The notes below the pieces were generated by a model, which saw only the letters and a program-made list of their open reading frames with translations, did not search any database and was not told where the DNA came from. Both the position numbers and the translations under genes were made by a program. From Candidatus Hydrothermarchaeum profundi (GTDB taxonomy: Archaea > Hydrothermarchaeota > Hydrothermarchaeia > Hydrothermarchaeales > Hydrothermarchaeaceae), in NCBI GenBank assembly GCA_002011125.2, contig MTMF02000009.1, positions 272,332 to 336,331 of the forward strand: 64,000 nucleotides of DNA. The letters run 5' to 3'. Below, in pieces: positions 24,425-33,811 of the stretch (the stretch's first letter is position 1; each line of letters starts with the position of its first letter).

Positions 24425-26830
24425 TTATGCCGCTTTTATCTCTGCTTTATCCTTTCTCGGACCAAGTTTTTCTAAGATATCCCTGAGTTCAATAATGGTT
24501 TTTTGGAACTTTGCCCCCTCACTCGCAGATATCCATGTCAGCTTAAATCTTTCCTGCTCGATTCCCTTGGCCTCCATTTTTTTCCTTATCATCTTTTCTC
24601 TTTTTGCCATGAATTGATTACCCGAAATATAGTGGCAGTCGCCCATATGACAGCCGGCAACTAATACCATGCCAGCACCTTTCTCAAATGCGTAGTCTAC
24701 AAATTTTTTGTCTACTCTGCCGGTGCACATCACTCTAACAACCCTTAAGTTCGGAGGATACTGCATCCTACTCACACCTGCCGTATCCGCCCCACCATAA
24801 GAACACCAGTTGCACAATATGCCTAAGATTTTTTCTCCAGGTTTTTCTTCTAATGCTGCGTCTATCTGTGAATAGATCTGCTCATCAGTGAAGTGCTTCA
24901 TTTCAATTGCATCCTTCGGGCAGTCTGCAGCGCAAGTTCCGCATCCCTTACACAACGCTTGGGTTATTTCAGCTCTTTTTACTGGCTTGCCGTCTTTCTC
25001 CCCTATTTCAACCAGCTTCCAAGCGCCATACGGACATCTTTTAACGCATATACCGCAACCTATGCATCTCTCAGGTATAGGATGAGCGATATCACCTCCC
25101 ATAGTGATCTCGCCAGCTATCATCGGTATAGCTGCCGCAGCTGCTGCGCCTCTAGCCTGAGCCACCGACATAGGTATATCCTTTGGTCCCTGACATGCTC
25201 CTGTTATGAAAATTCCATCTGTTGGAGTATCTATTGGAGCTAGCTTAGGATGCTTTTCTAGGAAGAATCCCTCGGCTGACCTAGAGATATGGAGTATCTG
25301 GGAAAGTTTACCGGCATCTTTCTTAGGAACCATGCCGGTAGAAAGTACAACTAAGTCGAACTCTGTTTCATCAACTGTACCGGCAAGCGTATTTTCCCCA
25401 ATTAGTATTAGATTCTTTGTTTTAGGGTCTTCTCGTATTTCCGCCGGTTTACCTCTTATAAACTTTATTCCCGCTTTTCTAGCCCTAGTGTAGAGTTCTT
25501 CAAAGCCCTTGCCTATTGACCTTATATCTATATAATAAATTACCACATCCTGCTCTGGATGTTTTTCTTTAAGCATAGAAGCTAGCTTTAAGGTATACGT
25601 GCAACATACGCCTCCAGAGCAATAAGAGTCATCTCCTCTATCCCTAGTACCAATACATAGGATAAATGCGATCCTCTCTGGGTCTTTCCCGTCAGAAGGC
25701 CTTATAACATGCCCCATGGTAGGCCCGCTTGCATTCATAAGCCTTTCAAGCTCTAGTGCTGTTATGACATTGGGATAATCTAAGTAGCCATAGTCGTTCT
25801 TTTCAGCCGGATCGTAGATATCGTATCCCGTGGAAACGATTACCATGCCTACGTCTAATACTTTCTCCTCTTCTGTATCGTCCCTTTTTATAGCGTTCTT
25901 TTCACACACAATCTCACAGAAACCGCAGTTAATGCAGTGCTCAATATCTATTGTCGCCTTGTTCGGTACTGCCTGAGGGAATTGTCTGTATATGGCACCT
26001 CTAGGTCCTAAGCCTTCATCAAACTCGTTAGGAACCTTAACGGGGCAAACTTCAAAACATAGCCCACAGCCATTACACTCCTCACTAACGTATCTAGGTT
26101 TCTTTACCACAGTAACTTTGAAGTTTCCCACGTACCCATCCACTTTCTTCAGCTCATGATATGTAAGCAACTCAATATTCGGGTGCTTCCCAACATCGCT
26201 CATCATTGGCCCTTCTATGCAGATAGAGCAGTCCAATGTCGGAAAGGTCTTATCTAACTGAGCCATAACCCCCCCTATGCTAGGCTCTTTTTCAACAAGA
26301 TAGACTTTAAATCCCATATCAGCCAGATCAAGAGCCGCCCTCATACCGGCAACGCCTCCTCCTAACACCAAGGCAGATCTAGTAACTGGTACCTTGAAGA
26401 GAGGGAGAGGCTCAAGTAATCTGGCCTTTGCTACTGCCATCCTAACTAGATCGATGGCTTTCTCAGTTGCCTTATCCGGCTCTCTGGTGTGTACCCATGA
26501 GCAGTGCTCCCTGATATTAGCCATTTCAAATTGATACCTGTTTAAACCCGCTTCTTCGACCGTTCTCCTAAAAGTAGGCTCGTGTAGTCTAGGAGAGCAC
26601 GAAGCTACGACAACCCGGTTTAGGTTATATCTCTTTATTTTCTCTTTGATATCCTGCTGTCCGGTATCAGAACAAGTATACTTATTAGCTTGAGAATGAA
26701 CGACGTTTGGGAAAGACTTGGCCACTTCAGCTACCTTATCGCAGTCTACTACCCCTCCAATATTTAATCCACATTTACAAACGAAGACTCCTATTCTGGG
26801 TTCTTCATTTGTCTTATTATTTTTAGCCAA
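24425..26830 (-). CDS. hdrA: HdrA fused to MvhD: FAD/iron-sulfur electron-bifurcating subunit
   Basis: An 801-residue protein. Residues 10-145 are the HdrA N-terminal domain (RIGVFVCKCGLNIGG, RVVVASCSPRLHEP). The FAD domain begins ALVLGGGVAGMRAALDLA near 165, followed by the HdrA-specific cysteines in TFPTLDCSICIEG. Two inserted clusters (CNGCGLCFEVCP, CINCGFCEIVC) and two C-terminal ones (CIGCGICVKRCP, CKGCGTCAADCP) follow. The last 135 residues are an MvhD domain (LCNWCSYGGADTAGVSRMQYPP ... GCHMGDCHY). FAD-based bifurcation couples ferredoxin to a disulfide-type acceptor and a third partner. It is the last gene of the hdrD-frhB-hdrAA-mvhD operon, 4 nt after mvhD. Confidence 0.92.
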   Translation of the reverse strand: MAKNNKTNEEPRIGVFVCKCGLNIGGVVDCDKVAEVAKSFPNVVHSQANKYTCSDTGQQDIKEKIKRYNLNRVVVASCSPRLHEPTFRRTVEEAGLNRYQFEMANIREHCSWVHTREPDKATEKAIDLVRMAVAKARLLEPLPLFKVPVTRSALVLGGGVAGMRAALDLADMGFKVYLVEKEPSIGGVMAQLDKTFPTLDCSICIEGPMMSDVGKHPNIELLTYHELKKVDGYVGNFKVTVVKKPRYVSEECNGCGLCFEVCPVKVPNEFDEGLGPRGAIYRQFPQAVPNKATIDIEHCINCGFCEIVCEKNAIKRDDTEEEKVLDVGMVIVSTGYDIYDPAEKNDYGYLDYPNVITALELERLMNASGPTMGHVIRPSDGKDPERIAFILCIGTRDRGDDSYCSGGVCCTYTLKLASMLKEKHPEQDVVIYYIDIRSIGKGFEELYTRARKAGIKFIRGKPAEIREDPKTKNLILIGENTLAGTVDETEFDLVVLSTGMVPKKDAGKLSQILHISRSAEGFFLEKHPKLAPIDTPTDGIFITGACQGPKDIPMSVAQARGAAAAAAIPMIAGEITMGGDIAHPIPERCIGCGICVKRCPYGAWKLVEIGEKDGKPVKRAEITQALCKGCGTCAADCPKDAIEMKHFTDEQIYSQIDAALEEKPGEKILGILCNWCSYGGADTAGVSRMQYPPNLRVVRVMCTGRVDKKFVDYAFEKGAGMVLVAGCHMGDCHYISGNQFMAKREKMIRKKMEAKGIEQERFKLTWISASEGAKFQKTIIELRDILEKLGPRKDKAEIKAA

Positions 26831-26834
26831 GCTA

Positions 26835-27242
26835 TTACCTCCTTACCGGATTAGGACCTAATTCTTTAAGAGTATTAGTAAACTCCTCTACCAATTTCGC
26901 AAATCTCCCACCCTCACTGGCCGAGACCCATTCCAAGCGAAAGCGCCTTGGATCTACTCCCACAGCCTCCAGAAGCTTTCTCGTCATTTCAACTTTTTTC
27001 TCTGTTTTAAGATTTCCTTCTCTATAATGACAGTCTCCCGGATGACATCCTAATACTAAAACGCCGTCTATGCCTTTCTCAAAGGCCCTGAAGGCGAATT
27101 CTGGATCGAATCTGCCCGAACACATAGTACGGACTATCCTTACTGTGGGAGGATACTGCATCCTACTCACCCCTGCTAAGTCAGCCCCTGCATATGAGCA
27201 CCAGTTGCAGGCAAACACGACAGCTTTAGGCTCGAATGTCAC
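26835..27242 (-). CDS. mvhD: MvhD-type iron-sulfur electron-transfer subunit
   Basis: A 135-residue free-standing MvhD. The [2Fe-2S] ligands are in ACNWCSYAGADLAG near residue 11, TMCSGRFD near 40 and GCHPGDCHY near 63. In methanogens MvhD passes electrons from the MvhAG hydrogenase to HdrA; here no hydrogenase genes are adjacent. It overlaps hdrAA by 4 nt (27239-27242) and is close kin to the MvhD domain fused to the downstream HdrA: both have the SRMQYPP and WISASEG/WVSASEG blocks. The locus therefore carries two MvhD units, which suggests two docking paths into the complex. Confidence 0.92.
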   Translation of the reverse strand: MTFEPKAVVFACNWCSYAGADLAGVSRMQYPPTVRIVRTMCSGRFDPEFAFRAFEKGIDGVLVLGCHPGDCHYREGNLKTEKKVEMTRKLLEAVGVDPRRFRLEWVSASEGGRFAKLVEEFTNTLKELGPNPVRR

Positions 27243-30200
27243 GATGGAACCTCCATTAATTCATCAATCATAGCAATTATCTGCGCCTTTTCAAAGTGCC
27301 GGGGATTAATAGCGCCATTTGGACAAACAGATGCGCAGGTTCCGCACCCCGCACACAATGCATCGTTTACCAGAGCTTTCGATTCTCCCTTCGAATTCTT
27401 AATCAAGGATATAGCTGAGAAGGGGCATACTTCCGTGCATCTTCCACATCCTATACACAGGTCTTCATTAACGACCGCTGTTATAGCTTCTGTTTCTATC
27501 TCGCCCTTAGATAGAAGAGCACACGCTTTTGATGCTGCCCCAGAAGCCTGAGCGATTATAGAGGAAACCTCTTTAGGACTTTGACAGTTACCGCATAGGA
27601 ATATTCCCTCTGAGCTGAACTCTAATGGTCTTAACTTCGCATGCGCCTCCATAAAGAACCCGTCTGGGCTACGGGGGACTTTTAAAGCTTTTTGAATTTC
27701 TTCTATCCCTTCAGGTGGAACTTGTGGAGTGCTCAACACTAGATAATCCACCTCTAACTCCAATTCCTTCTGTAAAAGAGCATCGTAGACCATGAGCTTA
27801 AGTTTATCTCCCGAGGTCTCCACTCTAGGAGGTCTTTCAGGGACGTATCTAACATATTGCACCCCATACTCGGCCTGGGATTTACGATAATAGTCTTCAT
27901 ATTTCCCAAAGGTCATGATGTCCCGGAAAATGATAAATATCTTACCTTCAGGGTTTCTTTTCTTAAGAATAATGGAATTCTTTACTGCCTCTATACAACA
28001 CGTCCTTGAACATGATGGATGCCCTTCAACGCGTGCACCAACGCATTGAATCATAGCCAAGTTCTTGTAGCTCAGGCCTTCTTTGAGTTTTGCTTCAAGC
28101 TCCATTTGTGTCATAACCCTCGGATTCTCGCCGTATAGGAACATGCCCTTAGGCTTCATCTCTTCACTACCTGTTGCGATGACTATTGCTCCTGCCTTAA
28201 TCTTTCTTATATCTCCATTTTCCTTTACATCGATCTCGAAATTTCCAACATAGCCATTCAATCCTGCTATAACGGAATTCAGATGCACTGTTATCATCCC
28301 GCTCTTCTCAACCTGCTCTACTAGAGAATCAACCAGTTCTTTGGCGTCTATGCCTTCCATGAATACTGTGCTCATCTCAGAAACCGAACCACCAAGCTTG
28401 GAGCTTTTTTCTACTAGGTCTACTCTGAAGCCTTGCTTGGCTATTTCTAGAGCAGCCGTCATACCCGCTATCCCTCCGCCAATGACTAAGGCCGATGGGC
28501 CTACTTCTATCTTCTTGCTCGTTTGCGGCTTAAGCAATCTAGCTCTAGCAACTGCCATCCTAACTAGATCTTTCGCCTTCTCTGTAGCTTTTTCAGGATC
28601 CTTCGCATGAACCCATGCATCGTGCTCTCTAATATTAGCCAACTCAAAGAGATATGGATTGAGCCCTGCTTCCTGGCATGTGCTCCTAAAAAGAGGCTCA
28701 TGGGTTCTCGGCGTGCAGGATGCAACGATTACCCTGTTTAGGTCGTATTTTTTAATGTCTTTTTTAATTTGGGAGCGAGTATCATCGGAGCAGGTATATA
28801 ACTTGTCAGTTGCATAAACAACGTTTGGCAGGCTCCTAGCATATTCCGCTACTGCCTTCACATCAACTACCGCTGCAATATTAAGACCGCAGTGGCAGAC
28901 ATAAACCCCTATTCTCGGCTCGCCTGATACTTCTTTTTCTGGTACTTCCTGCTTTATGGATAACTGTGTACCCCTAGACTCGACTAGGAGTCCTCCTACT
29001 TGGGCTGCTGCCCCACCCGCTTGTCCTACGGAGTCAGGAATATCCTTGGGTCCAACGCAGGCCCCAGTTATAAAAATGCCTTTTCTTGATGTATTGAATG
29101 GGGCATGTTCGTAGGTCTTGAAATAGCCGTATTCGTCTGTTTCAATCTGGAGTATTTCGGACAGTTTTTCGGAACCTGAAGAAGGCTTCAAAGCTGATGC
29201 TAATACAACCATTTCGAACTCTTCTTGCTTGGCTTCCCCTGTGAAAGTGTCATCATAGTGAATAATGAGATTCCCTGTCCTCAGGTCTTCTGTGATAGCT
29301 GATGGCCGGGACCTTATATATCTCACATTGTAAGTGTTTTTTGCTTTGTCAGCATACTCTTGGAATCCTTTTCCAAAAGCCCTTAAATCCATATAAAAGA
29401 TTGAAATGTCCAGATCAGGCGAGTGCTCTTTAGCGATTATTGCTTCTTTAGTTGAAGCCATGCAACATATCTGTGAGCAGTATGGGTAGTGCCTCACGTC
29501 TCTAGAACCTACGCACTGGATAAACGCGATTTTCTTGGGCTCTTTTCCATCAGAGGGTCTTATAACATGTCCTGCAGTAGGTCCAGAGGCGCTTAATAGC
29601 CTTTCAAACTGCAGATTTGTTATAACATTCTTATATACCCCATATCCATACTCTTCCAGTGCAGACGGGTTATAGAGATCATAGCCAGAAGACACTATTA
29701 TTGATCCAACGTTTACCTTCACTATTTCATCTTTCATATCGTAATCGATAGCGTCTGCCTCGCAAACTATCTTGCACATGCCACAGTTAATGCAGTGTTC
29801 TTTGTCAATAGTGTATATTAGCGGGGCAGCCTGAGGAAAAGGTATGTAAGCCGCTTTTCTAGAGCCAAGTCCCATATCAAACTCGTTAGGAATCACTGAA
29901 GGACATACCTCTGCACATAGACCGCAACCAGTGCACTTATCCTCCCTGATATACCTGGCCTTTCTTCTTATAGTTACTTGGAAATTGCCCTCCTCACCAT
30001 CTATTGCTTCAACCTCTGATAGAGTCATAACTTCTATGTCAGAGTGTCTGACAGTCTCCACCATTTTAGGAGCCAGCGTACACATAGCGCAGTCATTCGT
30101 TGGGAAGGTCTTATCCAGCTGCGCCATTCTGCCACCTATTGTCGGGCTCTTCTCCACTAAATAAACCTTAAACCCTGACTCTGCTAAGTCAAGGCTTGCC

Positions 30201-30253
30201 TGTATTCCAGATACGCCAGCTCCTATTACGAGTACTGACCCTATTTTATCCAT
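27239..30253 (-). CDS. hdrA: Double HdrA fusion (HdrA-HdrA), FAD/iron-sulfur protein
   Basis: A 1004-residue protein containing two HdrA modules. Module 1 (about 1-445) lacks the N-terminal HdrA domain. It starts with the FAD loop VLVIGAGVSGIQASLDLA, has the HdrA cysteines in TNDCAMCTLAPKM and the clusters CTGCGLCAEVCP and CINCGMCKIVC. Module 2 (about 455-1004) begins with the N-terminal domain RIGVYVCHCGLNIAA, then a second FAD loop (ALVIGGGIAGMTAALEIA), but its equivalent cysteine loop reads SVSEMSTVFMEGIDA with no cysteines. It ends with two ferredoxin clusters, CIGCGRCTEVCP and CAGCGTCASVCP. So module 1 keeps the proximal cluster and module 2 the others. Start is 1 nt before the frhB stop. 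Confidence 0.9.
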   Translation of the reverse strand: MDKIGSVLVIGAGVSGIQASLDLAESGFKVYLVEKSPTIGGRMAQLDKTFPTNDCAMCTLAPKMVETVRHSDIEVMTLSEVEAIDGEEGNFQVTIRRKARYIREDKCTGCGLCAEVCPSVIPNEFDMGLGSRKAAYIPFPQAAPLIYTIDKEHCINCGMCKIVCEADAIDYDMKDEIVKVNVGSIIVSSGYDLYNPSALEEYGYGVYKNVITNLQFERLLSASGPTAGHVIRPSDGKEPKKIAFIQCVGSRDVRHYPYCSQICCMASTKEAIIAKEHSPDLDISIFYMDLRAFGKGFQEYADKAKNTYNVRYIRSRPSAITEDLRTGNLIIHYDDTFTGEAKQEEFEMVVLASALKPSSGSEKLSEILQIETDEYGYFKTYEHAPFNTSRKGIFITGACVGPKDIPDSVGQAGGAAAQVGGLLVESRGTQLSIKQEVPEKEVSGEPRIGVYVCHCGLNIAAVVDVKAVAEYARSLPNVVYATDKLYTCSDDTRSQIKKDIKKYDLNRVIVASCTPRTHEPLFRSTCQEAGLNPYLFELANIREHDAWVHAKDPEKATEKAKDLVRMAVARARLLKPQTSKKIEVGPSALVIGGGIAGMTAALEIAKQGFRVDLVEKSSKLGGSVSEMSTVFMEGIDAKELVDSLVEQVEKSGMITVHLNSVIAGLNGYVGNFEIDVKENGDIRKIKAGAIVIATGSEEMKPKGMFLYGENPRVMTQMELEAKLKEGLSYKNLAMIQCVGARVEGHPSCSRTCCIEAVKNSIILKKRNPEGKIFIIFRDIMTFGKYEDYYRKSQAEYGVQYVRYVPERPPRVETSGDKLKLMVYDALLQKELELEVDYLVLSTPQVPPEGIEEIQKALKVPRSPDGFFMEAHAKLRPLEFSSEGIFLCGNCQSPKEVSSIIAQASGAASKACALLSKGEIETEAITAVVNEDLCIGCGRCTEVCPFSAISLIKNSKGESKALVNDALCAGCGTCASVCPNGAINPRHFEKAQIIAMIDELMEVPS

Positions 30254-31399
30254 TTACTTATACTCCGGGACATATTTTCCTTCTTTATTCCTACTTTCAG
30301 CTGTAGCTTCTCTTTTCTTCTTTTTTAGTGAAACATTCTTCTTAATCTGAGAAACATCTACCTCATCCTTGGTCTCGATATACCCGAGCTCCAAGGCTTT
30401 TTCTACTAGTTTCATTCCTTTTTCGCTTCTAACAATCACGGTAGACCAACCTGTCTCTGTACCAATACTGCCCGCTGTTAAATCCGAAAACTCGGCAGTA
30501 AAATCAATACATAGATTACAAGACTCAGGTACACATTCGTTAAATTTCTTCACCGATACAGAGAGCTCCTCTCCGTCTTTTTTGGTTATAATAAATTTAC
30601 CCTTAGTTATATCTGTCTTAACTATGTCTTCCAAGTTGACTCCAAACTCTCTTTCAAGAGCTTTACTTATACAGGGGTAAGGGAAGTTTTCAAAACAGAA
30701 AAGTCCAATCAAAGTTAGGTCTAAAGGCCTCTCAGACTCTTTAGTTTTCTCTACCACATCTTTTAATATAGAATGCATTGCACGTCTAGCTCCAGCTATC
30801 TGACACCCAGTTCCAACCAATGCGAGGTTACGGATTTCCCTTATCATCTTACCGAATTTCATTGCTGTAGGAGTCCGGGTATACTTGGTTCCTGAGGCGC
30901 TCATCAGCTCTTCTGGGGTTCTAGCAATTTGTGCCTCAGTCTTCCAGTTGTCCATCCTATTGGCAACGATTGCACCTCCAATTAGGCCGGATTTCAAAGC
31001 CGCTGCTAAGATAGCAGTGACAGCGCCTCCATCCTGCGCTCTTTCAAGGATTTCCTTCTTTTTGGACCTAACGGCTAGGAGCTTCTGGTAAAAACCGAGG
31101 TCTTCATCCTCTCTTACGCTACCGAAGGTATCCTGTTCTAAATCTTGTTTACTATAGGATACCATCGGACAGCAATCATAGCATGTTCCTTCGGTAGAGC
31201 ATTTCACGGCTCCTATCTCCAAATTACAATCCTTTTCAAGCTCTGGAATGCCGTCTTCGTTAATTATTATCCGCTCGCAAAAAGCAGCACAGTTGCTACA
31301 ACCAGAGCATATACCCTGGTCTATTACGGTTTTTTTCAACTCACTGAAACCCTTACTGGGCTTCATGAGAGGTATGAAGTTTTCAATCTCAACTTCCAT
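30254..31399 (-). CDS. frhB: F420-type FrhB/FpoF-like iron-sulfur flavoprotein (hdr operon)
   Basis: A 381-residue member of the coenzyme F420 hydrogenase/dehydrogenase beta-subunit family, which uses FAD and iron-sulfur clusters to oxidise F420H2 or reduce F420. Visible are the N-terminal cluster ligands ICSGCSNCAAFC and TCYDCCP, the flavin-binding region AQDGGAVTAILAAAL, ASGTKYTRTPT, LALVGTGCQIAGARRA, and the C-terminal cluster CVPESCNLCIDFTAEFSDL followed by GSIGTETGWST. The family's usual C-terminus is extended by a lysine-rich tail. It lies between hdrD (4-nt gap) and hdrAA, so it is the probable F420H2 entry point of the complex. Confidence 0.9.
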   Translation of the reverse strand: MEVEIENFIPLMKPSKGFSELKKTVIDQGICSGCSNCAAFCERIIINEDGIPELEKDCNLEIGAVKCSTEGTCYDCCPMVSYSKQDLEQDTFGSVREDEDLGFYQKLLAVRSKKKEILERAQDGGAVTAILAAALKSGLIGGAIVANRMDNWKTEAQIARTPEELMSASGTKYTRTPTAMKFGKMIREIRNLALVGTGCQIAGARRAMHSILKDVVEKTKESERPLDLTLIGLFCFENFPYPCISKALEREFGVNLEDIVKTDITKGKFIITKKDGEELSVSVKKFNECVPESCNLCIDFTAEFSDLTAGSIGTETGWSTVIVRSEKGMKLVEKALELGYIETKDEVDVSQIKKNVSLKKKKREATAESRNKEGKYVPEYK

Positions 31400-31403
31400 T
31401 TTA

Positions 31404-32522
31404 TCACCTCGATAGGGCCTTTACAAGAGCCGTAGTGAAGTCCATTATCTCTATATTATAGTCTGGCTCAGATTTATCTCTTTGCAGGCATTTTAGGTGA
31501 ATTTGGCACTTTGCACACGGTGTGATCATTATTTCTGCCCCAGTCTCCAAGGCGTCTTTCATCTTTTTTCTGCGGATCTCTTTGTTCTCATCGTCACAGT
31601 TCACCCATTGGGGTACGCCGCAGCATAGGGCATTTTCCCGGTTATTCTGCATTTCTACTATCTCATAGCCCATTTTGGATAAGAGCTCTCTAGGCTGGTC
31701 GTAGACTTCCATGAATCTGCCTAGCCTGCAGGAGTCATGGAAAGTAACTTTGGCTTTCTTGCCGTTTGGCTTTAACTTGTCAACATATTCAACAAGATAT
31801 TCCGAGATATGTTTGACATTTAACTCCGCGCCAAATTTTTCATTATAGTCAACTGCCAAGGTACGATAGCACTCAGGACAGCTAGTCACTATAGTCTTGT
31901 AATTTTGGAGATACTCTAAATTTTGCTCTGCAACCTTATTGAAGAAGTTTAACTGCCCCCTCCATAGCTGGTCATGGCCACAACATTTTTCTTTCTCAGA
32001 TACTGCGGGTCTAATTCCCGCAGCGTTAAGAAGTCTTATCGTATTATCAGCTATCCCCATTCCCTCGAAATTGACATCTTCTTTAAATATGATGTCAAAG
32101 TAAGGTATGCATCCCATAAAATACAAAACATCACTATTATCATCTATCTCAACGTCTTTTGCTAGGAACTTTTTCCTCTTTGGATTGACCTTATCGCTGG
32201 CCATAATATTATAAAAAGCAAATGTATTCGAATGGGCGACATTGCAAAATCCATCCAACCCAGTTTGCCTAGCGGACTTTACTAGTTCCACGATGCCCAC
32301 ATTCATAGGGCATTTTTCCTCGCAGAGACCGCAGGTCAAGCAGTCCCAGCTACTCCCACTATTTATCACTCTCTCGGGATGCCCTATTAGAGTATTAAAC
32401 ACCATTCTCCTAGGTAGAAAACCCGGTTTAACTCTGGCTTTAGGACATATTCCTGAACAAATAGCGCACTGATAACACCTACTGATATACTCCCCTACCA
32501 AAATAGAAGCTTTGCTTTCCAC
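31404..32522 (-). CDS. hdrD: HdrD-like (HdrC+HdrB fusion) heterodisulfide-reductase-type subunit
   Basis: A 372-residue protein. The N-terminal 100 residues carry two [4Fe-4S] motifs as in HdrC: CYQCAICSGICPKAR and CLTCGLCEEKCPMNV. The remainder has two CCG domains as in HdrB: MGCIPYFD...KCCGHDQL with CPECYRT, and DSCRLGRF...LCCGVPQWVNC with TPCAKCQIH, the ligands of the noncubane clusters that cleave CoM-S-S-CoB in methanogens. The true acceptor is unknown without mcr in view. GTG 32522 is the start, with a TATA-like box (32543-32554) about 26 nt upstream. It is first in the five-gene operon. Confidence 0.88.
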   Translation of the reverse strand: MESKASILVGEYISRCYQCAICSGICPKARVKPGFLPRRMVFNTLIGHPERVINSGSSWDCLTCGLCEEKCPMNVGIVELVKSARQTGLDGFCNVAHSNTFAFYNIMASDKVNPKRKKFLAKDVEIDDNSDVLYFMGCIPYFDIIFKEDVNFEGMGIADNTIRLLNAAGIRPAVSEKEKCCGHDQLWRGQLNFFNKVAEQNLEYLQNYKTIVTSCPECYRTLAVDYNEKFGAELNVKHISEYLVEYVDKLKPNGKKAKVTFHDSCRLGRFMEVYDQPRELLSKMGYEIVEMQNNRENALCCGVPQWVNCDDENKEIRRKKMKDALETGAEIMITPCAKCQIHLKCLQRDKSEPDYNIEIMDFTTALVKALSR

Positions 32523-32542
32523 TGTACCAGACCCAAAAAGAA

Positions 32543-32628
32543 CCTTTATAAATCACATTTAAAAGTATAGTTATAAATTCCGTCGGTAATGTACAAATCT
32601 TTTTTGGATATGAAGATTTATATAATGG
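32543..32628. promoter_or_regulatory. Divergent promoters between hdrD and frhB-cdhA
   Basis: A TATA box facing the hdr operon (cctttataaatc, 32543-32554) and one facing the frhB-cdhAB operon (gatttatataatgg, 32615-32628) lie 60 bp apart. The first would give a leaderless hdrD message. The second would start transcription near 32648, leaving a 10-nt leader with a GGTGG SD for frhB. The shared control region suggests coordinated expression. Confidence 0.5.
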
Positions 32629-32657
32629 TTAATCATTACAAATTTGGTGGATGAGCT

Positions 32658-33797
32658 ATGACATACGCTATTTCAAAAGGTGAAATAATAGAATATACCT
32701 GGCTAGGTAAAGAAGAAGGATACAAGGCCCTTGAACAAGAAGTTATCTTCAAGGATCTTTGTTGTGGATGCGGCAATTGTGAAGCTGTATGCCCTGAAAA
32801 TGTGATCAAAGTTAGCGAGTTCCCAGAACTGATCGGGAAGTGCACAAATTGCGGATACTGCCTAATGCAATGTCCTAGGAGCTTCTTTTCGAGCGAAGAA
32901 GCAGAAGAAAAACTTTTCGGGGAGATAACGGAAGACGAGCTTGGGCATATAGAAAGCAAGATTGGAGTAAGAGTGAAAGACGAGGAAATAAAGAAAGTCG
33001 TACAGGACGGCGGTTTTGTAACTGCTGCTTTGAAATACCTCCTTGAAAAGAATATCATAGATGGCGCAGTAGTTTCAGCGAAAGGAGAGGATAACCCCTG
33101 GTCTCCTATGGCAAAGCTCGTTGTTTCCCCCAGAGAATTATTAGAGAGCGCTGGTACTAGATACACAAACAGCCCTAATACTGCTGCTTTAAAAGAAGCA
33201 AAAGAGAAAGGACTAAAGAACCTCGCTATTGTTGGACTGCCATGCCAAATAGAGGCTGTGCGAAAGATCCAGAATTACCCGATAGAAGATGTGGATATCT
33301 CTGATAGAATTAAGCTGACTATATCCATTTTCTGCTCATCAAACTTCATGTATGATGGGCTGATGAATAAACTCGTTCAAGAGAAATATAGAGTTCCTTT
33401 AAAGGATATCAAAAAGATGGATATAAAGGGCAAAAACGTGTTGGTTTTCACAGAGAAAGAAGAGGTCAAAATACCTCTAAAAGAAGCATATACTGTGAAA
33501 AGGGAGCCCTGCAAAGTATGTTCTGACTTCACAGGCAGGCTGGCGGATATCTCTGCTGGGGCGGTAGGCTCTCCAGTTGGCTACACCACTGTTTTTGCAA
33601 GAACGAAATTCGCCGTTAAACTTTTAGATGACATGCTAAATTTCGGTATCTTTGAGACAATAGAACTGGAAGAAGAAAAACCGGGACTGGGAATAGCGAG
33701 AAAGCTTCAAATGAAGAAGGAAAAAGAAGCCTCTGAATATGTCAGGAAACGGATTAAAGAGGTCTTACCTCTTCCCTTTAAAGGATTGAAATTCTAG
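32658..33797 (+). CDS. frhB: F420-type FrhB-like subunit paired with CO dehydrogenase
   Basis: A 379-residue second FrhB/FpoF paralogue. N-terminal clusters: CCGCGNCEAVCP and CTNCGYCLMQCP, a complete two-cluster ferredoxin, unlike the odd C-rich segment of the other paralogue. The FAD/F420 region shows VQDGGFVTAALKYLL, SAGTRYTNSPN and AIVGLPCQIEAVRKI. The C-terminal cluster is EPCKVCSDFTGRLADISAGAVGS. It ends 14 nt before the cdhA start with an SD between, so it forms an operon with cdhA and cdhB. I infer that it connects CO dehydrogenase to F420; in methanogens CODH normally uses ferredoxin. Confidence 0.88.
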   Translation: MTYAISKGEIIEYTWLGKEEGYKALEQEVIFKDLCCGCGNCEAVCPENVIKVSEFPELIGKCTNCGYCLMQCPRSFFSSEEAEEKLFGEITEDELGHIESKIGVRVKDEEIKKVVQDGGFVTAALKYLLEKNIIDGAVVSAKGEDNPWSPMAKLVVSPRELLESAGTRYTNSPNTAALKEAKEKGLKNLAIVGLPCQIEAVRKIQNYPIEDVDISDRIKLTISIFCSSNFMYDGLMNKLVQEKYRVPLKDIKKMDIKGKNVLVFTEKEEVKIPLKEAYTVKREPCKVCSDFTGRLADISAGAVGSPVGYTTVFARTKFAVKLLDDMLNFGIFETIELEEEKPGLGIARKLQMKKEKEASEYVRKRIKEVLPLPFKGLKF

Positions 33798-33811
33798 GAG
33801 GGTGTAAGAAA

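Noticed and set aside
32636-33166. Minus-strand ORF opposite frhB
   Set aside because: It is the antisense of a clearly conserved FrhB gene and has a low-complexity Ser/Phe-rich product.
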